Shown: positions 1-9,286 of the stretch, one piece after another
How the letters are laid out: each line of letters begins with the position of its first letter
Position numbering within the stretch: the stretch's first letter is position 1
Source of the DNA: an uncultured Prochlorococcus sp.
GTDB lineage: Bacteria; Cyanobacteriota; Cyanobacteriia; PCC-6307; Cyanobiaceae
Assembly: GCA_902612005.1 (NCBI GenBank)
Contig: CACMCA010000013.1
Span: 1-33,222, forward strand
Direction: 5' to 3'
DNA length: 33,222 bases
Made by a program: the position numbers and the translations under genes
The notes under the pieces: generated by a model
Told to the model about the DNA's origin: nothing
Databases searched by the model: none
Seen by the model: only the letters and a program-made list of their open reading frames with translations

Positions 1-393
1 TTAACTAAATATTTATCTGAAGCTGATGTTGCTATATGTACTGCGCAAGTTCTAGGTAAAAAGGCCCCTGTTTTAATAGACGCTCCCATGATTGAAAAAA
101 TGAGACCTGGTGCAGTAATTATTGATTTAGCAGTTTCTCAGGGAGGGAACTGCTCAGGAACAAAATCAAATGAAACTATTATCAAAGATGGGGTAAAACT
201 TATAGGAGCGGGCGAATTACCCTCTTCAGTTCCTTATGATGCAAGTTCACTTTATGCTAAGAACTTAACATCTTTGATTACACCATTTATAAAAGATGGT
301 GTAATTGAATTAGATAAAGAGGATGAACTCATTTCTGGATGTTTATTAAGCGATGAAGGAGTTGTTCTTCAAAATAAAGTTTTTGAAAATTGA
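1..393 (+). CDS. pntA: NAD(P) transhydrogenase subunit alpha part 1 (5'-truncated by window edge)
   Basis: This is the C-terminal 130 codons of the soluble NAD(H)-binding domain I of proton-translocating transhydrogenase. The reading frame is open from base 1, so the gene starts outside the window. The stretch ADVAICTAQVLGKKAPVLI followed by MRPGAVIIDLAVSQGGN is typical of the PntA/alanine dehydrogenase dinucleotide-binding fold. The enzyme couples hydride transfer from NADH to NADP+ with proton movement across the membrane. The stop is 12 bases before pntA-2, and pntB follows, so this is one operon. In many cyanobacteria PntA is split into a soluble part and a membrane part, as here. Confidence 0.93.
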   Translation, partial: LTKYLSEADVAICTAQVLGKKAPVLIDAPMIEKMRPGAVIIDLAVSQGGNCSGTKSNETIIKDGVKLIGAGELPSSVPYDASSLYAKNLTSLITPFIKDGVIELDKEDELISGCLLSDEGVVLQNKVFEN

Positions 394-405
394 GGTTTTA
401 AAATT

Positions 406-699
406 ATGTCTTTTATAAGTCTTCTTTGGGTTCTTTTACTTGGTAGTTTATTAGGCCTCGAGTTAATTGGAAAAGTTCCTCCTACCCTTCACACACCTCT
501 AATGAGTGGAGCGAATGCAATTTCAGGAATAACAATGCTTGCAGCCTTAACTTTAATTGTAAAAGCAGAAGGTAACGTACCACTTTTAATCATTGGTTCA
601 GTTTCTCTTGGATTTGCTCTTTTTAACGTTGTAGGCGGTTTCTTTGTAACTGATCGAATGCTCGCGATGTTTAGTCGTAAACCATCAAATAAGAAGTAA
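406..699 (+). CDS. pntA-2: NAD(P) transhydrogenase subunit alpha part 2 (membrane segment)
   Basis: A 97-aa hydrophobic protein with three or four membrane helices, corresponding to the membrane-embedded C-terminal part of one-piece PntA. The segment LHTPLMSGANAISGIT is the conserved helix motif of transhydrogenase domain II. It begins with ATG 12 bases after the soluble subunit and ends 8 bases before pntB. It should assemble with PntB helices to form the proton channel. The split is the normal arrangement for the group and not a frameshift, because both pieces have their own start and stop. Confidence 0.93.
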   Translation: MSFISLLWVLLLGSLLGLELIGKVPPTLHTPLMSGANAISGITMLAALTLIVKAEGNVPLLIIGSVSLGFALFNVVGGFFVTDRMLAMFSRKPSNKK

Positions 700-707
700 T
701 TTTTAAC

Positions 708-2147
708 ATGAATCTACCTGTAATCATTAAATTCGTTATTGACCTTCTAGCAGTACTTTTACTGGCGTTGGGAATAAAAGGGCTGTCAAAGGTAAAGTCA
801 GCAAGGGATGCCAATAGATTAGCTGCATTTGCAATGTCGCTATCAGTAGTGGGATTACTTTCTTATTATTTAGGCACTTCTGGAATTGCTATTCAGGCTT
901 GGATTTGGATAATAATTGGATCAATCATAGGTAGTTTATTCGGAGCAATTCTTGCAAAAAAAGTACCTATGACCTCCATGCCTGAAACAGTTGCATTGTT
1001 TAATGGTTGTGGAGGAATGTCATCACTTTTAGTGGCCTTAGGAGTAGCTATTTTTCCTATATCTAGTGGCCAAGAAAATTTTGATTTTTTTAAGTCACTT
1101 ATTAACGAAGTTTCAATATCTGTTTCTATATTTGTTGGCGCCATAACTTTCACAGGTTCAATTGTGGCGATGGCAAAGTTACAGGGTTGGTTGTCAACTC
1201 CTGGATGGACTCAGAGCAAAGTTAGACATTTTGTAAATATTGTTTTTGCAGTTGCTTCCTTGATAGCCTTTTTTGATTTAATAAATGGCAATACAAGTTC
1301 TATTTGGCTTTTAGTTATAGTTTCTTCTTTATTAGGTATAGGAGTTACTTTGCCAATTGGTGGAGCGGATATGCCAGTCGTTATATCTTTATTAAATAGC
1401 TATTCAGGGATTGCAGCAGCAGCAGCAGGTTTCGTTGTAGATAGTCAGCTTTTGATAGTAGCAGGCGCAATGGTTGGAGCGGCAGGTCTAATACTTACTC
1501 AAGTAATGTGCAAGGGTATGAATAGATCATTGGTCTCCGTTCTTTTTGGAGGATCTTTATCTGCACAAAGTACAGCCTCTTCTGGTTCAGGAGAATATAC
1601 AAATATAACTTCTTGCAGTGTTGAAGAATGCGCATTGACTTTGGAGGCAGCCAACAAGGTAATTATTGTTCCTGGTTATGGTTTAGCAGTAGCTCAAGCT
1701 CAACATACTTTAAGGGAAGTGACAAAAAAACTTGAGCAAAGTGGTATTGAAGTTGTTTACGCAATTCATCCTGTAGCAGGGAGGATGCCTGGACATATGA
1801 ATGTACTTTTAGCAGAAGCAGATGTTCCTTACGAACAACTTAAAGAGATGGACGTTGTAAATCCTGATTTTCCAGCAACGGATGTTGTTTTAGTTTTAGG
1901 AGCAAATGATGTGGTTAATCCTCAAGCTAAAAATGATAGCTCTTCTCCTTTATATGGCATGCCAGTTCTTGATGTGCAGGAAGCAAGAACAGTATTTGTA
2001 ATTAAACGTGGTATGAGTGCAGGTTACTCCGGAATAAAAAATGATTTATTTGATCTGCCAAATACCTCAATGGTCTTTGGTGATGCAAAAAAGGTACTTA
2101 ATGATTTGATTGGAGAATTAAAGGATCTTGGAGTTGGGGAGAAATAG
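708..2147 (+). CDS. pntB: NAD(P) transhydrogenase subunit beta
   Basis: A 479-aa protein of normal PntB length. The first ~270 residues hold eight or nine membrane helices, including the conserved GGADMPVVISLLNSYSG segment. After a linker, the C-terminal ~180 residues form the NADP(H)-binding domain III, with VIIVPGYGLAVAQAQH (a GxGxxxA/V-type loop), HPVAGRMPGHMNVLLAEA and LGANDVVNP, all diagnostic. It makes NADPH from NADH at the expense of the proton gradient, or the reverse. The ATG lies 8 bases after pntA-2. Its last ~20 bases overlap the start of the downstream hydrolase. Confidence 0.96.
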   Translation: MNLPVIIKFVIDLLAVLLLALGIKGLSKVKSARDANRLAAFAMSLSVVGLLSYYLGTSGIAIQAWIWIIIGSIIGSLFGAILAKKVPMTSMPETVALFNGCGGMSSLLVALGVAIFPISSGQENFDFFKSLINEVSISVSIFVGAITFTGSIVAMAKLQGWLSTPGWTQSKVRHFVNIVFAVASLIAFFDLINGNTSSIWLLVIVSSLLGIGVTLPIGGADMPVVISLLNSYSGIAAAAAGFVVDSQLLIVAGAMVGAAGLILTQVMCKGMNRSLVSVLFGGSLSAQSTASSGSGEYTNITSCSVEECALTLEAANKVIIVPGYGLAVAQAQHTLREVTKKLEQSGIEVVYAIHPVAGRMPGHMNVLLAEADVPYEQLKEMDVVNPDFPATDVVLVLGANDVVNPQAKNDSSSPLYGMPVLDVQEARTVFVIKRGMSAGYSGIKNDLFDLPNTSMVFGDAKKVLNDLIGELKDLGVGEK

Positions 2148-3216
2148 TAGTATATCTTTTAGTTTTTCAGATTACGTAAAATATAAGCCATTTCGAGAAG
2201 TCTTACCTTGGATAGGTGGCGACTTACAAACTTTGAGAGATACTTTTGTTATTGATTTTGATAAACCAATAACAAATAAAAAAATATTCTTTCCGATTAA
2301 CAAAATTCTTTCTAAAAAATTTGAATGTGATTATCTTTTAGGTTTTTTAGAATTACCTGAAAACTTAAACTCACTTAGGGGTTTTGTAATCGTTACACAT
2401 GGTTTAGGGGGCTCAACTAAACGGTTTGGTTTAAGAAGAATATCTAGGAAATTAGCAAATAATGGTTTTGGAGTTCTTAAATTAAATCTAAGAGGATCTG
2501 GATCAGCTAGATATTTAGCTAAAGGAAATTATTGTGCGAGATGCTCCAGTGATGTTATTTCAGCAATTAATTATTTTAAAAAATTGATTTATTTCGAGTT
2601 CAAAGAACTTATGAAAAGGAACAATAATCTTCCAATTTACGGAGTTGGATTATCTTTAGGCGGAACAATTCTTTTAAATGCCTGCCTAGATTACGATGAA
2701 AACAAAGGAGAAAAACTTTTAGATGGCCTTGCATGCGTAAGTACCCCTTTAGATTTATCTTCATGCAGTCTCTGTATTGAAAAACCTAGAAATTATATCT
2801 ACCAAAAATGGTTACTTCACCGCTTAAAAAATCAGTTATGGGACGGATTTAAAGATGAGGGCAAAATTCTTAATAATGAGAAATTAAGAATAAAAATTAG
2901 AAATTTAAAAAGTATAAGAGAATTTGATCAGAAATTTACAGCTCCAAGTTGGGGATTTAATTCTTTAGAAGATTATTATATTGAAGCTTCTCCAATATTT
3001 AGAATCCAAAACTCAATAAATAAATTACCTCAAATGCTTTTTATTCATGCCAAGGATGATCCCTGGGTTCCATATAAGGATACTTTGAATTTAAAAAAAG
3101 AATCTATTGATAAATTCACTATTTTTATAACTGAAAAAGGAGGTCATAATGGTTTTCATTCGATTAATGGCTGCTGGTCAGACGAAGTCGTAAAGAACTG
3201 GTTTATGAATATCTAG
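2128..3216 (+). CDS. Alpha/beta-fold hydrolase, YheT/ABHD1-3 family
   Basis: A predicted serine hydrolase of 362 aa with the YheT N-terminal signature PFREVLPWIGGDLQTL, oxyanion region VTHGLGGSTKRFG, nucleophile elbow GVGLSLGG (Ser near 176), acid loop AKDDPWVP and the final His in KGGHNGFH. Family members are esterase-like; the substrate is unknown. No ATG is available before the conserved N-terminus, so a TTG start is needed; TTG at 2128 or 2134 both fit. It overlaps pntB by about 20 bases, suggesting translational coupling. Its 3' end overlaps the convergent minus-strand ferredoxin-like gene by 14 bases. Confidence 0.85.
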   Translation: MELGRNSSISFSFSDYVKYKPFREVLPWIGGDLQTLRDTFVIDFDKPITNKKIFFPINKILSKKFECDYLLGFLELPENLNSLRGFVIVTHGLGGSTKRFGLRRISRKLANNGFGVLKLNLRGSGSARYLAKGNYCARCSSDVISAINYFKKLIYFEFKELMKRNNNLPIYGVGLSLGGTILLNACLDYDENKGEKLLDGLACVSTPLDLSSCSLCIEKPRNYIYQKWLLHRLKNQLWDGFKDEGKILNNEKLRIKIRNLKSIREFDQKFTAPSWGFNSLEDYYIEASPIFRIQNSINKLPQMLFIHAKDDPWVPYKDTLNLKKESIDKFTIFITEKGGHNGFHSINGCWSDEVVKNWFMNI

Positions 3217-3547
3217 TACTATTTAAAAATGGTGTTTTTTTGAAAATCCATTTTTCTATTGGCTTACCGTTAATAATATGTGAGGTAAAAATTTCAGAAA
3301 TTTTTTCTGGAGAAACTTTCTCATACCAAATACCATCAGGCCAAATAAGAAGAATTGGGCCGTTCTTACATACCCTTAAACAGTCAGCTTTTGATCTTAA
3401 TATATGAACGTTTTTTGTAGAGGTATCATTCTCAAATTTTTTTAAAGTCTTTTTCAGACATTCCCATGTTTTTTGACCTTCATTGCCTTTAAAGCATTTC
3501 TGTTTTGTGGGTGTTGCGCATAGTAGAAGATGTTTTTTTATATTCAC
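3203..3547 (-). CDS. Thioredoxin-like [2Fe-2S] ferredoxin domain protein
   Basis: A 114-aa protein with four cysteines in the thioredoxin-like ferredoxin spacing: Cys10 and Cys18 near the N-terminus, then Cys56-x3-Cys60 followed by NGPILLIWPDGIWY. This is the pattern of the NuoE/Shethna-type [2Fe-2S] fold. A fifth Cys at 30 is probably not a ligand. The electron partner is unknown. The start is GTG, two bases after the dxr stop, so it is probably cotranscribed with and coupled to dxr. DXS/DXR-derived isoprenoid synthesis ends with iron-sulphur enzymes, so a redox link is possible but is inference only. Confidence 0.82.
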   Translation of the reverse strand: MNIKKHLLLCATPTKQKCFKGNEGQKTWECLKKTLKKFENDTSTKNVHILRSKADCLRVCKNGPILLIWPDGIWYEKVSPEKISEIFTSHIINGKPIEKWIFKKTPFLNSTRYS

Positions 3548-3549
3548 TT

Positions 3550-4779
3550 TTATCCAATACTTACGTATTTTTTTCCTTTTTTAATTTCTTGCTCAACAAA
3601 AAGTCTGGCCCAATTGTCTACTTCAAGAATATCCTCCAATTCGGGACTCAAATTCAAATTCTCCATATGTGATTCACAAGCTTTACTTATAAATGTTGGA
3701 ATTTCTTGAAAAGAAATTTTTTCTTTGAGGAATTGTTCAACAGCCATTTCATTAGCAGCATTTAAGACTGCAGGCATAGTCCCAGAAGATTTTCCTGCAG
3801 CATAGGCAAGTCCCATGCATGGATATTTAAACTCGTCTGGCTCTTTAAAAGTTAATTTTCCAATTTCACTTAGGTTTAATCTTTTCCAATTTGTTTTAAA
3901 TCTTTCAGGCCAACTCATCGCATATAAAATGGGTAGTTTCATATCTGGCCAACCTAATTGAGCTAATACTGAAGAATCTTCCATCTCAATCATTGAATGA
4001 ATAATACTTTGAGGGTGGATAACTATTTCGATATTTTCGTAAGAGGTCCCAAATAAATAATGAGCTTCTATAACTTCTAATCCTTTATTCATAAGAGTTG
4101 CAGAATCTACAGTTATTTTTTTCCCCATATCCCAATTAGGATGTGAAGTCGCATCTTCCACTGTGACATGCTTTAAATCCTCAACGGCCCAATCTCTGAA
4201 AGCACCACCAGAAGCTGTTAAATGTATAGCCTTTAAACCCTTAGGCATCTCTCCAGTTGAAAAATCTGCATTTTCATAATTAGGTAATCCTTGTAAACAT
4301 TGAAAGATAGCAGAGTGTTCTGAATCAGCAGGTAAAAGCCTACTATTATTTTTCTTTAATGCAGGAATAACAATTGGTCCTGCCGCAATTAAAGTTTCTT
4401 TGTTAGCAAGTGCAATATTTTTCCCCGCATTAATTGCTGACATTGTTGGAATTAAGCCTGCACAGCCTACTATCCCTGTTACTACAGTATCTGCCTTATC
4501 CCATGCTGCAACTGCGTTAATCCCCTGCTTTCCACCTAAAACCAAAGGAGTATCATCCAAATCTAAGTTATTAATATTATCTTTTAAATCTTCTATAAGA
4601 CTTTCATCCTCAAGTGCAACTACCTCTGGTTTATGTATTTTGACTTGTTCAGTTAATAAATTAATATTTCTTCCTGCAGAAAGAGCTACGGCTTTAAACT
4701 TATCAGGCTGCTCACTAGCTATTTCGAGAGTTTGAGTCCCTATTGAACCAGTAGAACCGAGCACAGTAATGTATTTCAA
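3550..4779 (-). CDS. dxr: 1-deoxy-D-xylulose 5-phosphate reductoisomerase
   Basis: Second enzyme of the MEP pathway: it converts DXP to MEP with NADPH and supplies precursors for carotenoids, phytol and quinones. At 409 aa it has normal length. The NADPH loop GSTGSIG is at residues 8-14, [12 protein letters not shown] follows near 125-134, the metal-binding LPADSEHSA has Asp152 and Glu154, and substrate-loop motifs include [11 protein letters not shown] and [14 protein letters not shown]. The start is TTG, directly before the conserved [10 protein letters not shown]; no ATG is near. It sits between cysS (82 bases upstream) and the [2Fe-2S] protein gene (2 bases downstream). Confidence 0.97.
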   Translation of the reverse strand: MKYITVLGSTGSIGTQTLEIASEQPDKFKAVALSAGRNINLLTEQVKIHKPEVVALEDESLIEDLKDNINNLDLDDTPLVLGGKQGINAVAAWDKADTVVTGIVGCAGLIPTMSAINAGKNIALANKETLIAAGPIVIPALKKNNSRLLPADSEHSAIFQCLQGLPNYENADFSTGEMPKGLKAIHLTASGGAFRDWAVEDLKHVTVEDATSHPNWDMGKKITVDSATLMNKGLEVIEAHYLFGTSYENIEIVIHPQSIIHSMIEMEDSSVLAQLGWPDMKLPILYAMSWPERFKTNWKRLNLSEIGKLTFKEPDEFKYPCMGLAYAAGKSSGTMPAVLNAANEMAVEQFLKEKISFQEIPTFISKACESHMENLNLSPELEDILEVDNWARLFVEQEIKKGKKYVSIG

Positions 4780-4861
4780 TTTTCTCTGATATTTCTAATA
4801 TCTTCCCATTTAAAGGTGTATTTAAAAAACAAAAATTTGAAATTGGTTTTTTTCTTAAAAT

Positions 4862-6331
4862 TTAGACCCTTATCCATGTTGTTATTTCCTTTGATTGATC
4901 AATAAGTTCAATACCTTTTTCTTTTAACAAATTCCTGATTTCATCAGCCTTCGCATAATTCTTTTCCATTTTTGCTTTCAATCTTTCATCAATAAGCGAT
5001 GATATTTCGTCTTCTTTTATTTTACTTTCTTGTACTAAAACCTCTTTTTTAAGACCAAGTACCTCGGTCAACTTTTCAAGAGTTTTAAAATTCTCAAGTA
5101 GAAAGAATTTTTCATTTAGGTCTATTTTAAAACCTTTAACCCTTTGAAATTGGTTTAAAAAGTTTTTTAATGGTTTCGCTAAATCGTAAATAATTGCAAT
5201 AGCACCTGCTGTATTAAGGTCATTACCAAGAGCCTCAGAAAATTTAAGCTTTTTTTGAGATAATTCAAAACTTATTTTCTCTTTATATTCTTCTTCGAGA
5301 GATTCATTTTTTTCAATAGATCTAAATGCACCTTTTGTAAGGTCCATAAAAGAAAGGGCTAGATTAATGTTATTCCAAGCTTCTGAAGCACTCCTTAAAG
5401 CTTCTTCAGTAAAATCGAGTGGTTTTCTATAATTCACAGTCATTACAAAATATCGCAAAGTCATAGGGCTTATACCTGACTTAATTAGCTCTCTGATAGT
5501 TTTAAAATTTTTAAGGGATTTACTCATCTTTTGTCCATTTACATTGACCATCCCGTTGTGTAACCAATAGTTTGCTAGCTTTTTGCCATTGGCTGCTTCT
5601 GATTGAGCGATTTCATTCTCATGATGAGGAAAAATCAAATCAGAACCACCTAAATGGATATCAATAGTATCTCCTAATTCATCTTTAACCATCGCCGAAC
5701 ATTCAATATGCCATCCTGGTCTACCTTTACCCCATGGCGAATCAAAAAATGGTTCATCATCTTTGGCTTTTTTCCATAGTGCAAAATCTTGCGGATTTAG
5801 TTTTTTACTATTTTCCTCATTAGCCATTCTTCCTTGCTGATTGATATTTTGTTCTTGTATATTTTGATTACTTAGCTTTCCATAATTTTTATTTTTGAAA
5901 ACAGAATAATAAACATCTCCATCTCTAGAGTATGCATAACCTTTATCCTCAAGGATTGTTATGAAGGAGCAGATATTGCATATATGATTAGTTGCTCTTG
6001 GCATACTATCCGGTCGCATTATCCCTAAAGAATCCATATCTTTATGAAATTCAATAATATTCTTTTCAGATACTTCCTTCATTGAACTGCTTTCTTCTTT
6101 CGCTCTTTTTAAGATCTTGTCATCAATATCTGTAAAATTTTGAACATACTTTACTTTGAAATCACTGTAAATTAAAAATCTTCTCAATACATCCCAAGCT
6201 ATATAACTTCTGGCATGACCAAGATGACATAAATCATAAACAGTTACTCCACAACAATAAATTTTTACTACATCATCAATAGGCTTAAAAACCTCAACTC
6301 TTTTGCTTAAAGTATTAAAAAGTTTGATCAT
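4862..6331 (-). CDS. cysS: Cysteinyl-tRNA synthetase
   Basis: A class I aminoacyl-tRNA synthetase of 489 aa that charges tRNA-Cys. The HIGH-type motif is HLGH at 36-39, KMSKS is at 268-272, and zinc ligands are visible in CCGVTVYD, HIEC (Cys211) and HHENEIAQSE. The DALR-type C-terminal helical domain follows. Residues ~155-178 form an Asn/Gln-rich low-complexity linker, an insertion common in AT-rich Prochlorococcus proteins. It begins with ATG 24 bases after the polA stop, in the same minus-strand block. Confidence 0.97.
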   Translation of the reverse strand: MIKLFNTLSKRVEVFKPIDDVVKIYCCGVTVYDLCHLGHARSYIAWDVLRRFLIYSDFKVKYVQNFTDIDDKILKRAKEESSSMKEVSEKNIIEFHKDMDSLGIMRPDSMPRATNHICNICSFITILEDKGYAYSRDGDVYYSVFKNKNYGKLSNQNIQEQNINQQGRMANEENSKKLNPQDFALWKKAKDDEPFFDSPWGKGRPGWHIECSAMVKDELGDTIDIHLGGSDLIFPHHENEIAQSEAANGKKLANYWLHNGMVNVNGQKMSKSLKNFKTIRELIKSGISPMTLRYFVMTVNYRKPLDFTEEALRSASEAWNNINLALSFMDLTKGAFRSIEKNESLEEEYKEKISFELSQKKLKFSEALGNDLNTAGAIAIIYDLAKPLKNFLNQFQRVKGFKIDLNEKFFLLENFKTLEKLTEVLGLKKEVLVQESKIKEDEISSLIDERLKAKMEKNYAKADEIRNLLKEKGIELIDQSKEITTWIRV

Positions 6332-6355
6332 CTTAAACTAAGTATTTCATACGGT

Positions 6356-9286
6356 TTATTTTGTCTCCATCCAGTTGTCTCCAATTCCAATATCAACTAA
6401 AAGAGGTACATTCAATTTTACACAATCTTCCATAGTCTTCTTTACTAATTTCGTCGTAATTTCCAAAGAATCTGGTTCAACTTCAAACAATAATTCATCA
6501 TGTACTTGTAAAAGCATTTTTGCCGAAACGTTCATTTCTATGAATTTCTTATTTAGTTGAACCATTGCAATTTTAATAATATCCGCACTTGAACCCTGAA
6601 TTGGTGCATTAGCCGCGGCTCTTAATGACTGTGCTTCCATGCCAGCCCTTCTTGCAGATTGCAGGTCAATTTCGTAAGGATCTTTCCCTATTAATCTTCC
6701 AAGTCCATTTTTATCGAACTTAAATTCTCTTTTTCGACCAAAAATTGTTTTTACATAACCTCTTGATAAGGCAAGCCTTTCTTGGAGTTCAAGAAATTTG
6801 AAAATTTTTGAATATCTTTCTTTGTATTTTATAAGGAATTCTTTTGCATCTAGAGTACTTACTCCTGTTGAACGGGCAAACTTTTTTATACCCATACCAT
6901 AGATAACTCCAAAATTTATTGTTTTCCCAACTCTCCTTTCGTCGGATGATATTTCTTCTTTCTCAAAAATTAATCTTGCAGTCAAAGAATGAATATCATC
7001 ATTTTTATGAAATGCATTAATTAATATTTCTTCATCCGCTAAGTGAGCAAGTATTCTTAATTCGATCTGAGAATAATCAGCTGATAAAAGTTTCCAATTT
7101 TTTTCAGGCAAGAATGCTTTTCTGATTCTCCTACTAAATTCAGTCCTAACCGGAATATTTTGAAGATTAGGATTGCTACTACTGAGTCTTCCAGTTGCTG
7201 TAGCAGCTTGATTAAAGTTTGTATGAACCCTTCCTGTCTTTTCGTTAATAAGATTTGGAAGAGCATCAATATAAGTACTAAGTAATTTGCTGAGAGTTCT
7301 ATGTTTTATTAAATGTTGGATTATTTCATGCTCGTCGACTAATCTCTCAAGAACTACTGCATCTGTACTCCATCCTGTTTTTGTTTTGCGTGATTTCTTT
7401 TTATCCAAATTTAATTTTTCAAATAATATCTCACCGAGTTGTTTTGGTGAAGATAGATTAAAATTTTCTTCTGCTAATTCATAAACTTTACTTTCAATAT
7501 CTTCTAAGGTACTTTTTAGTTCTTTTGAGAGTTTATCTAAATAAGGGATATCGATGGTTATTCCATTCATTTCCATTTGAGACAATACCGGCTCTAAAGG
7601 CAGCTCGATTTCTTCAAACAACTTAATTAATTCATCTTTTTCCTTTGAAAATCTTTCTTTAAAAATTTTGACAATCTTAAAAGTTAGAAATACATCATAA
7701 CCGCAGTAAATACTTGCTTCATTAATATCAACAAATGAAAAGTCTTTATTTTTCCCAACTGTTTCTTTAAATGTAGGGGGCTTAAATCCAAATAATCTAA
7801 AACTTATTTCACTTAACCCATGCTTCTCCTTGTTATTAAGAAGGTAGTCTGCTAACAAGGTGTCAAAGGTTACGCCTTTAAGATCAAGTCCATGATTAAA
7901 AAATATTTGCCTATCAAATTTAGAATTTTGGAGTGCCTTTTCTTTTTTCGGATCTTCTATCCAAGTTCTTAGTTTTGAGAAAACATCTTCAATTAATAAT
8001 TGATTTGGTGTCTCTTTTTTTGTTTGATGACCAAGAGGTATATAAAATAAATCATCATTTTCTTCTCCAAGACATAACCCTATCCCAACAAGTTCCGCAT
8101 CGATTGGATTTAAACTATTGGTCTCTGTATCTAAAGAAACTATCTCATTGGTCTTGTCTAATCTTTGAATTAATTTATCAAGTAATTCGAAATCATTTAT
8201 AATAGTTACCTTAATTTTAGGGATTTTATTTTCACTATTTTCTAATTCATTTTTACTGGAGACTTTTGGTGGATTCCCCTCCTCTTTAGCCACTTTATTT
8301 TTGTCAAAACCACCTTTGCTGAAAGTTGAATTGAAAATATCAATTTGTCTAAGTAGTGTTGATAATTCAAGTTTTTGCAGTGACTCTGAAAGTAGTTGTT
8401 GATTTATATTTTTTAATTCATAACCGTTACTTAAAATTAAAGGCACCTCAGTATTTATTTTTGCTAAATCCCTAGAAAGAAAAGCATTATGTTTATCGTT
8501 TCTGAGCTTTTCTATAACTGAACCTTTGATGAATCCTTTATATTTTTTATCATTGTTCTGCTGAATCTTGTCCAAAGCCTGATAAATCCCATCAAGAGTG
8601 TCGTTCTCTTTTAGTAGATTAATTGCAGTTTTTGGACCTACCCCTTTAATACCCGGAATATTATCAGAACTATCACCAGTTAGGGCTTTAAGATCAACTA
8701 CTCTTTCTGGCGCAACACCTAATTTTTCTTTTACTCCATTTTCATTCATAAGAGTTGGATTACCACTTTTCGAATATGGACCACCACCCATATAAAGTAC
8801 ATAAATATCTTTTTGATCATCTACTAATTGAAATAAGTCCCTATCTCCAGAAAGAATATTCACGCACCATCCTTTAGAAGAAGCATCATTTGCAATTGTG
8901 CCTAAGAGATCATCTGCTTCATAACCGGGAGATTTAAAAATTGGTAAATTAAGGCTTTCTTCTAAAATGATTTCTAGTTGTTCAATATCCTGAAAAAAAA
9001 CATCTGGTGCTACATCTCTATTGGCCTTATAATTTGGATCTAGTTCATGTCTAAAAGTAGGTTTTTCGGTATCAAACGTAATACAAACACCCTCAGGACT
9101 TATATTTTTGCAATTATCCAGAAGGCTTTTTAGAAATCCATAAGTGACACTTGTTGGAAATCCCTCTTTGGTGGTTAAACCTCCATCCATCCCTTTGCTA
9201 AATGCATAGAAGCTTCTAAAAGCAAGCGAGTGGCCATCAACTAAAAGTAAAATTGGTTTTTTAGAGTTTTCAGATTTTAAACTCAT
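6356..9286 (-). CDS. polA: DNA polymerase I
   Basis: Repair and lagging-strand DNA polymerase, 976 aa, with all three domains. The 5' nuclease covers about 1-300 (DGHSLAFRSFYAF, LSGDRDLFQLV, TGDSSDNIPG). The 3'-5' proofreading domain keeps its DEDDy residues: DTET at 386-389, NSKFD and YCGYD. The polymerase domain has DYSQIELR with Asp737 and QVHDELLFEV with Asp930. The nuclease and exonuclease domains are joined by a charged linker. Its ATG overlaps the stop of the upstream HlyD-like gene in an ATGA arrangement, so translation is likely coupled. Unlike many bacteria, the proofreading site looks intact. Confidence 0.98.
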   Translation of the reverse strand: MSLKSENSKKPILLLVDGHSLAFRSFYAFSKGMDGGLTTKEGFPTSVTYGFLKSLLDNCKNISPEGVCITFDTEKPTFRHELDPNYKANRDVAPDVFFQDIEQLEIILEESLNLPIFKSPGYEADDLLGTIANDASSKGWCVNILSGDRDLFQLVDDQKDIYVLYMGGGPYSKSGNPTLMNENGVKEKLGVAPERVVDLKALTGDSSDNIPGIKGVGPKTAINLLKENDTLDGIYQALDKIQQNNDKKYKGFIKGSVIEKLRNDKHNAFLSRDLAKINTEVPLILSNGYELKNINQQLLSESLQKLELSTLLRQIDIFNSTFSKGGFDKNKVAKEEGNPPKVSSKNELENSENKIPKIKVTIINDFELLDKLIQRLDKTNEIVSLDTETNSLNPIDAELVGIGLCLGEENDDLFYIPLGHQTKKETPNQLLIEDVFSKLRTWIEDPKKEKALQNSKFDRQIFFNHGLDLKGVTFDTLLADYLLNNKEKHGLSEISFRLFGFKPPTFKETVGKNKDFSFVDINEASIYCGYDVFLTFKIVKIFKERFSKEKDELIKLFEEIELPLEPVLSQMEMNGITIDIPYLDKLSKELKSTLEDIESKVYELAEENFNLSSPKQLGEILFEKLNLDKKKSRKTKTGWSTDAVVLERLVDEHEIIQHLIKHRTLSKLLSTYIDALPNLINEKTGRVHTNFNQAATATGRLSSSNPNLQNIPVRTEFSRRIRKAFLPEKNWKLLSADYSQIELRILAHLADEEILINAFHKNDDIHSLTARLIFEKEEISSDERRVGKTINFGVIYGMGIKKFARSTGVSTLDAKEFLIKYKERYSKIFKFLELQERLALSRGYVKTIFGRKREFKFDKNGLGRLIGKDPYEIDLQSARRAGMEAQSLRAAANAPIQGSSADIIKIAMVQLNKKFIEMNVSAKMLLQVHDELLFEVEPDSLEITTKLVKKTMEDCVKLNVPLLVDIGIGDNWMETK

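Noticed and set aside
4400..4735. 111-codon plus-strand frame inside dxr
   Set aside because: Shadow of a strongly conserved enzyme gene on the other strand.
7933..8202. 89-codon plus-strand frame inside polA
   Set aside because: Lies over the conserved exonuclease domain; no independent signals.
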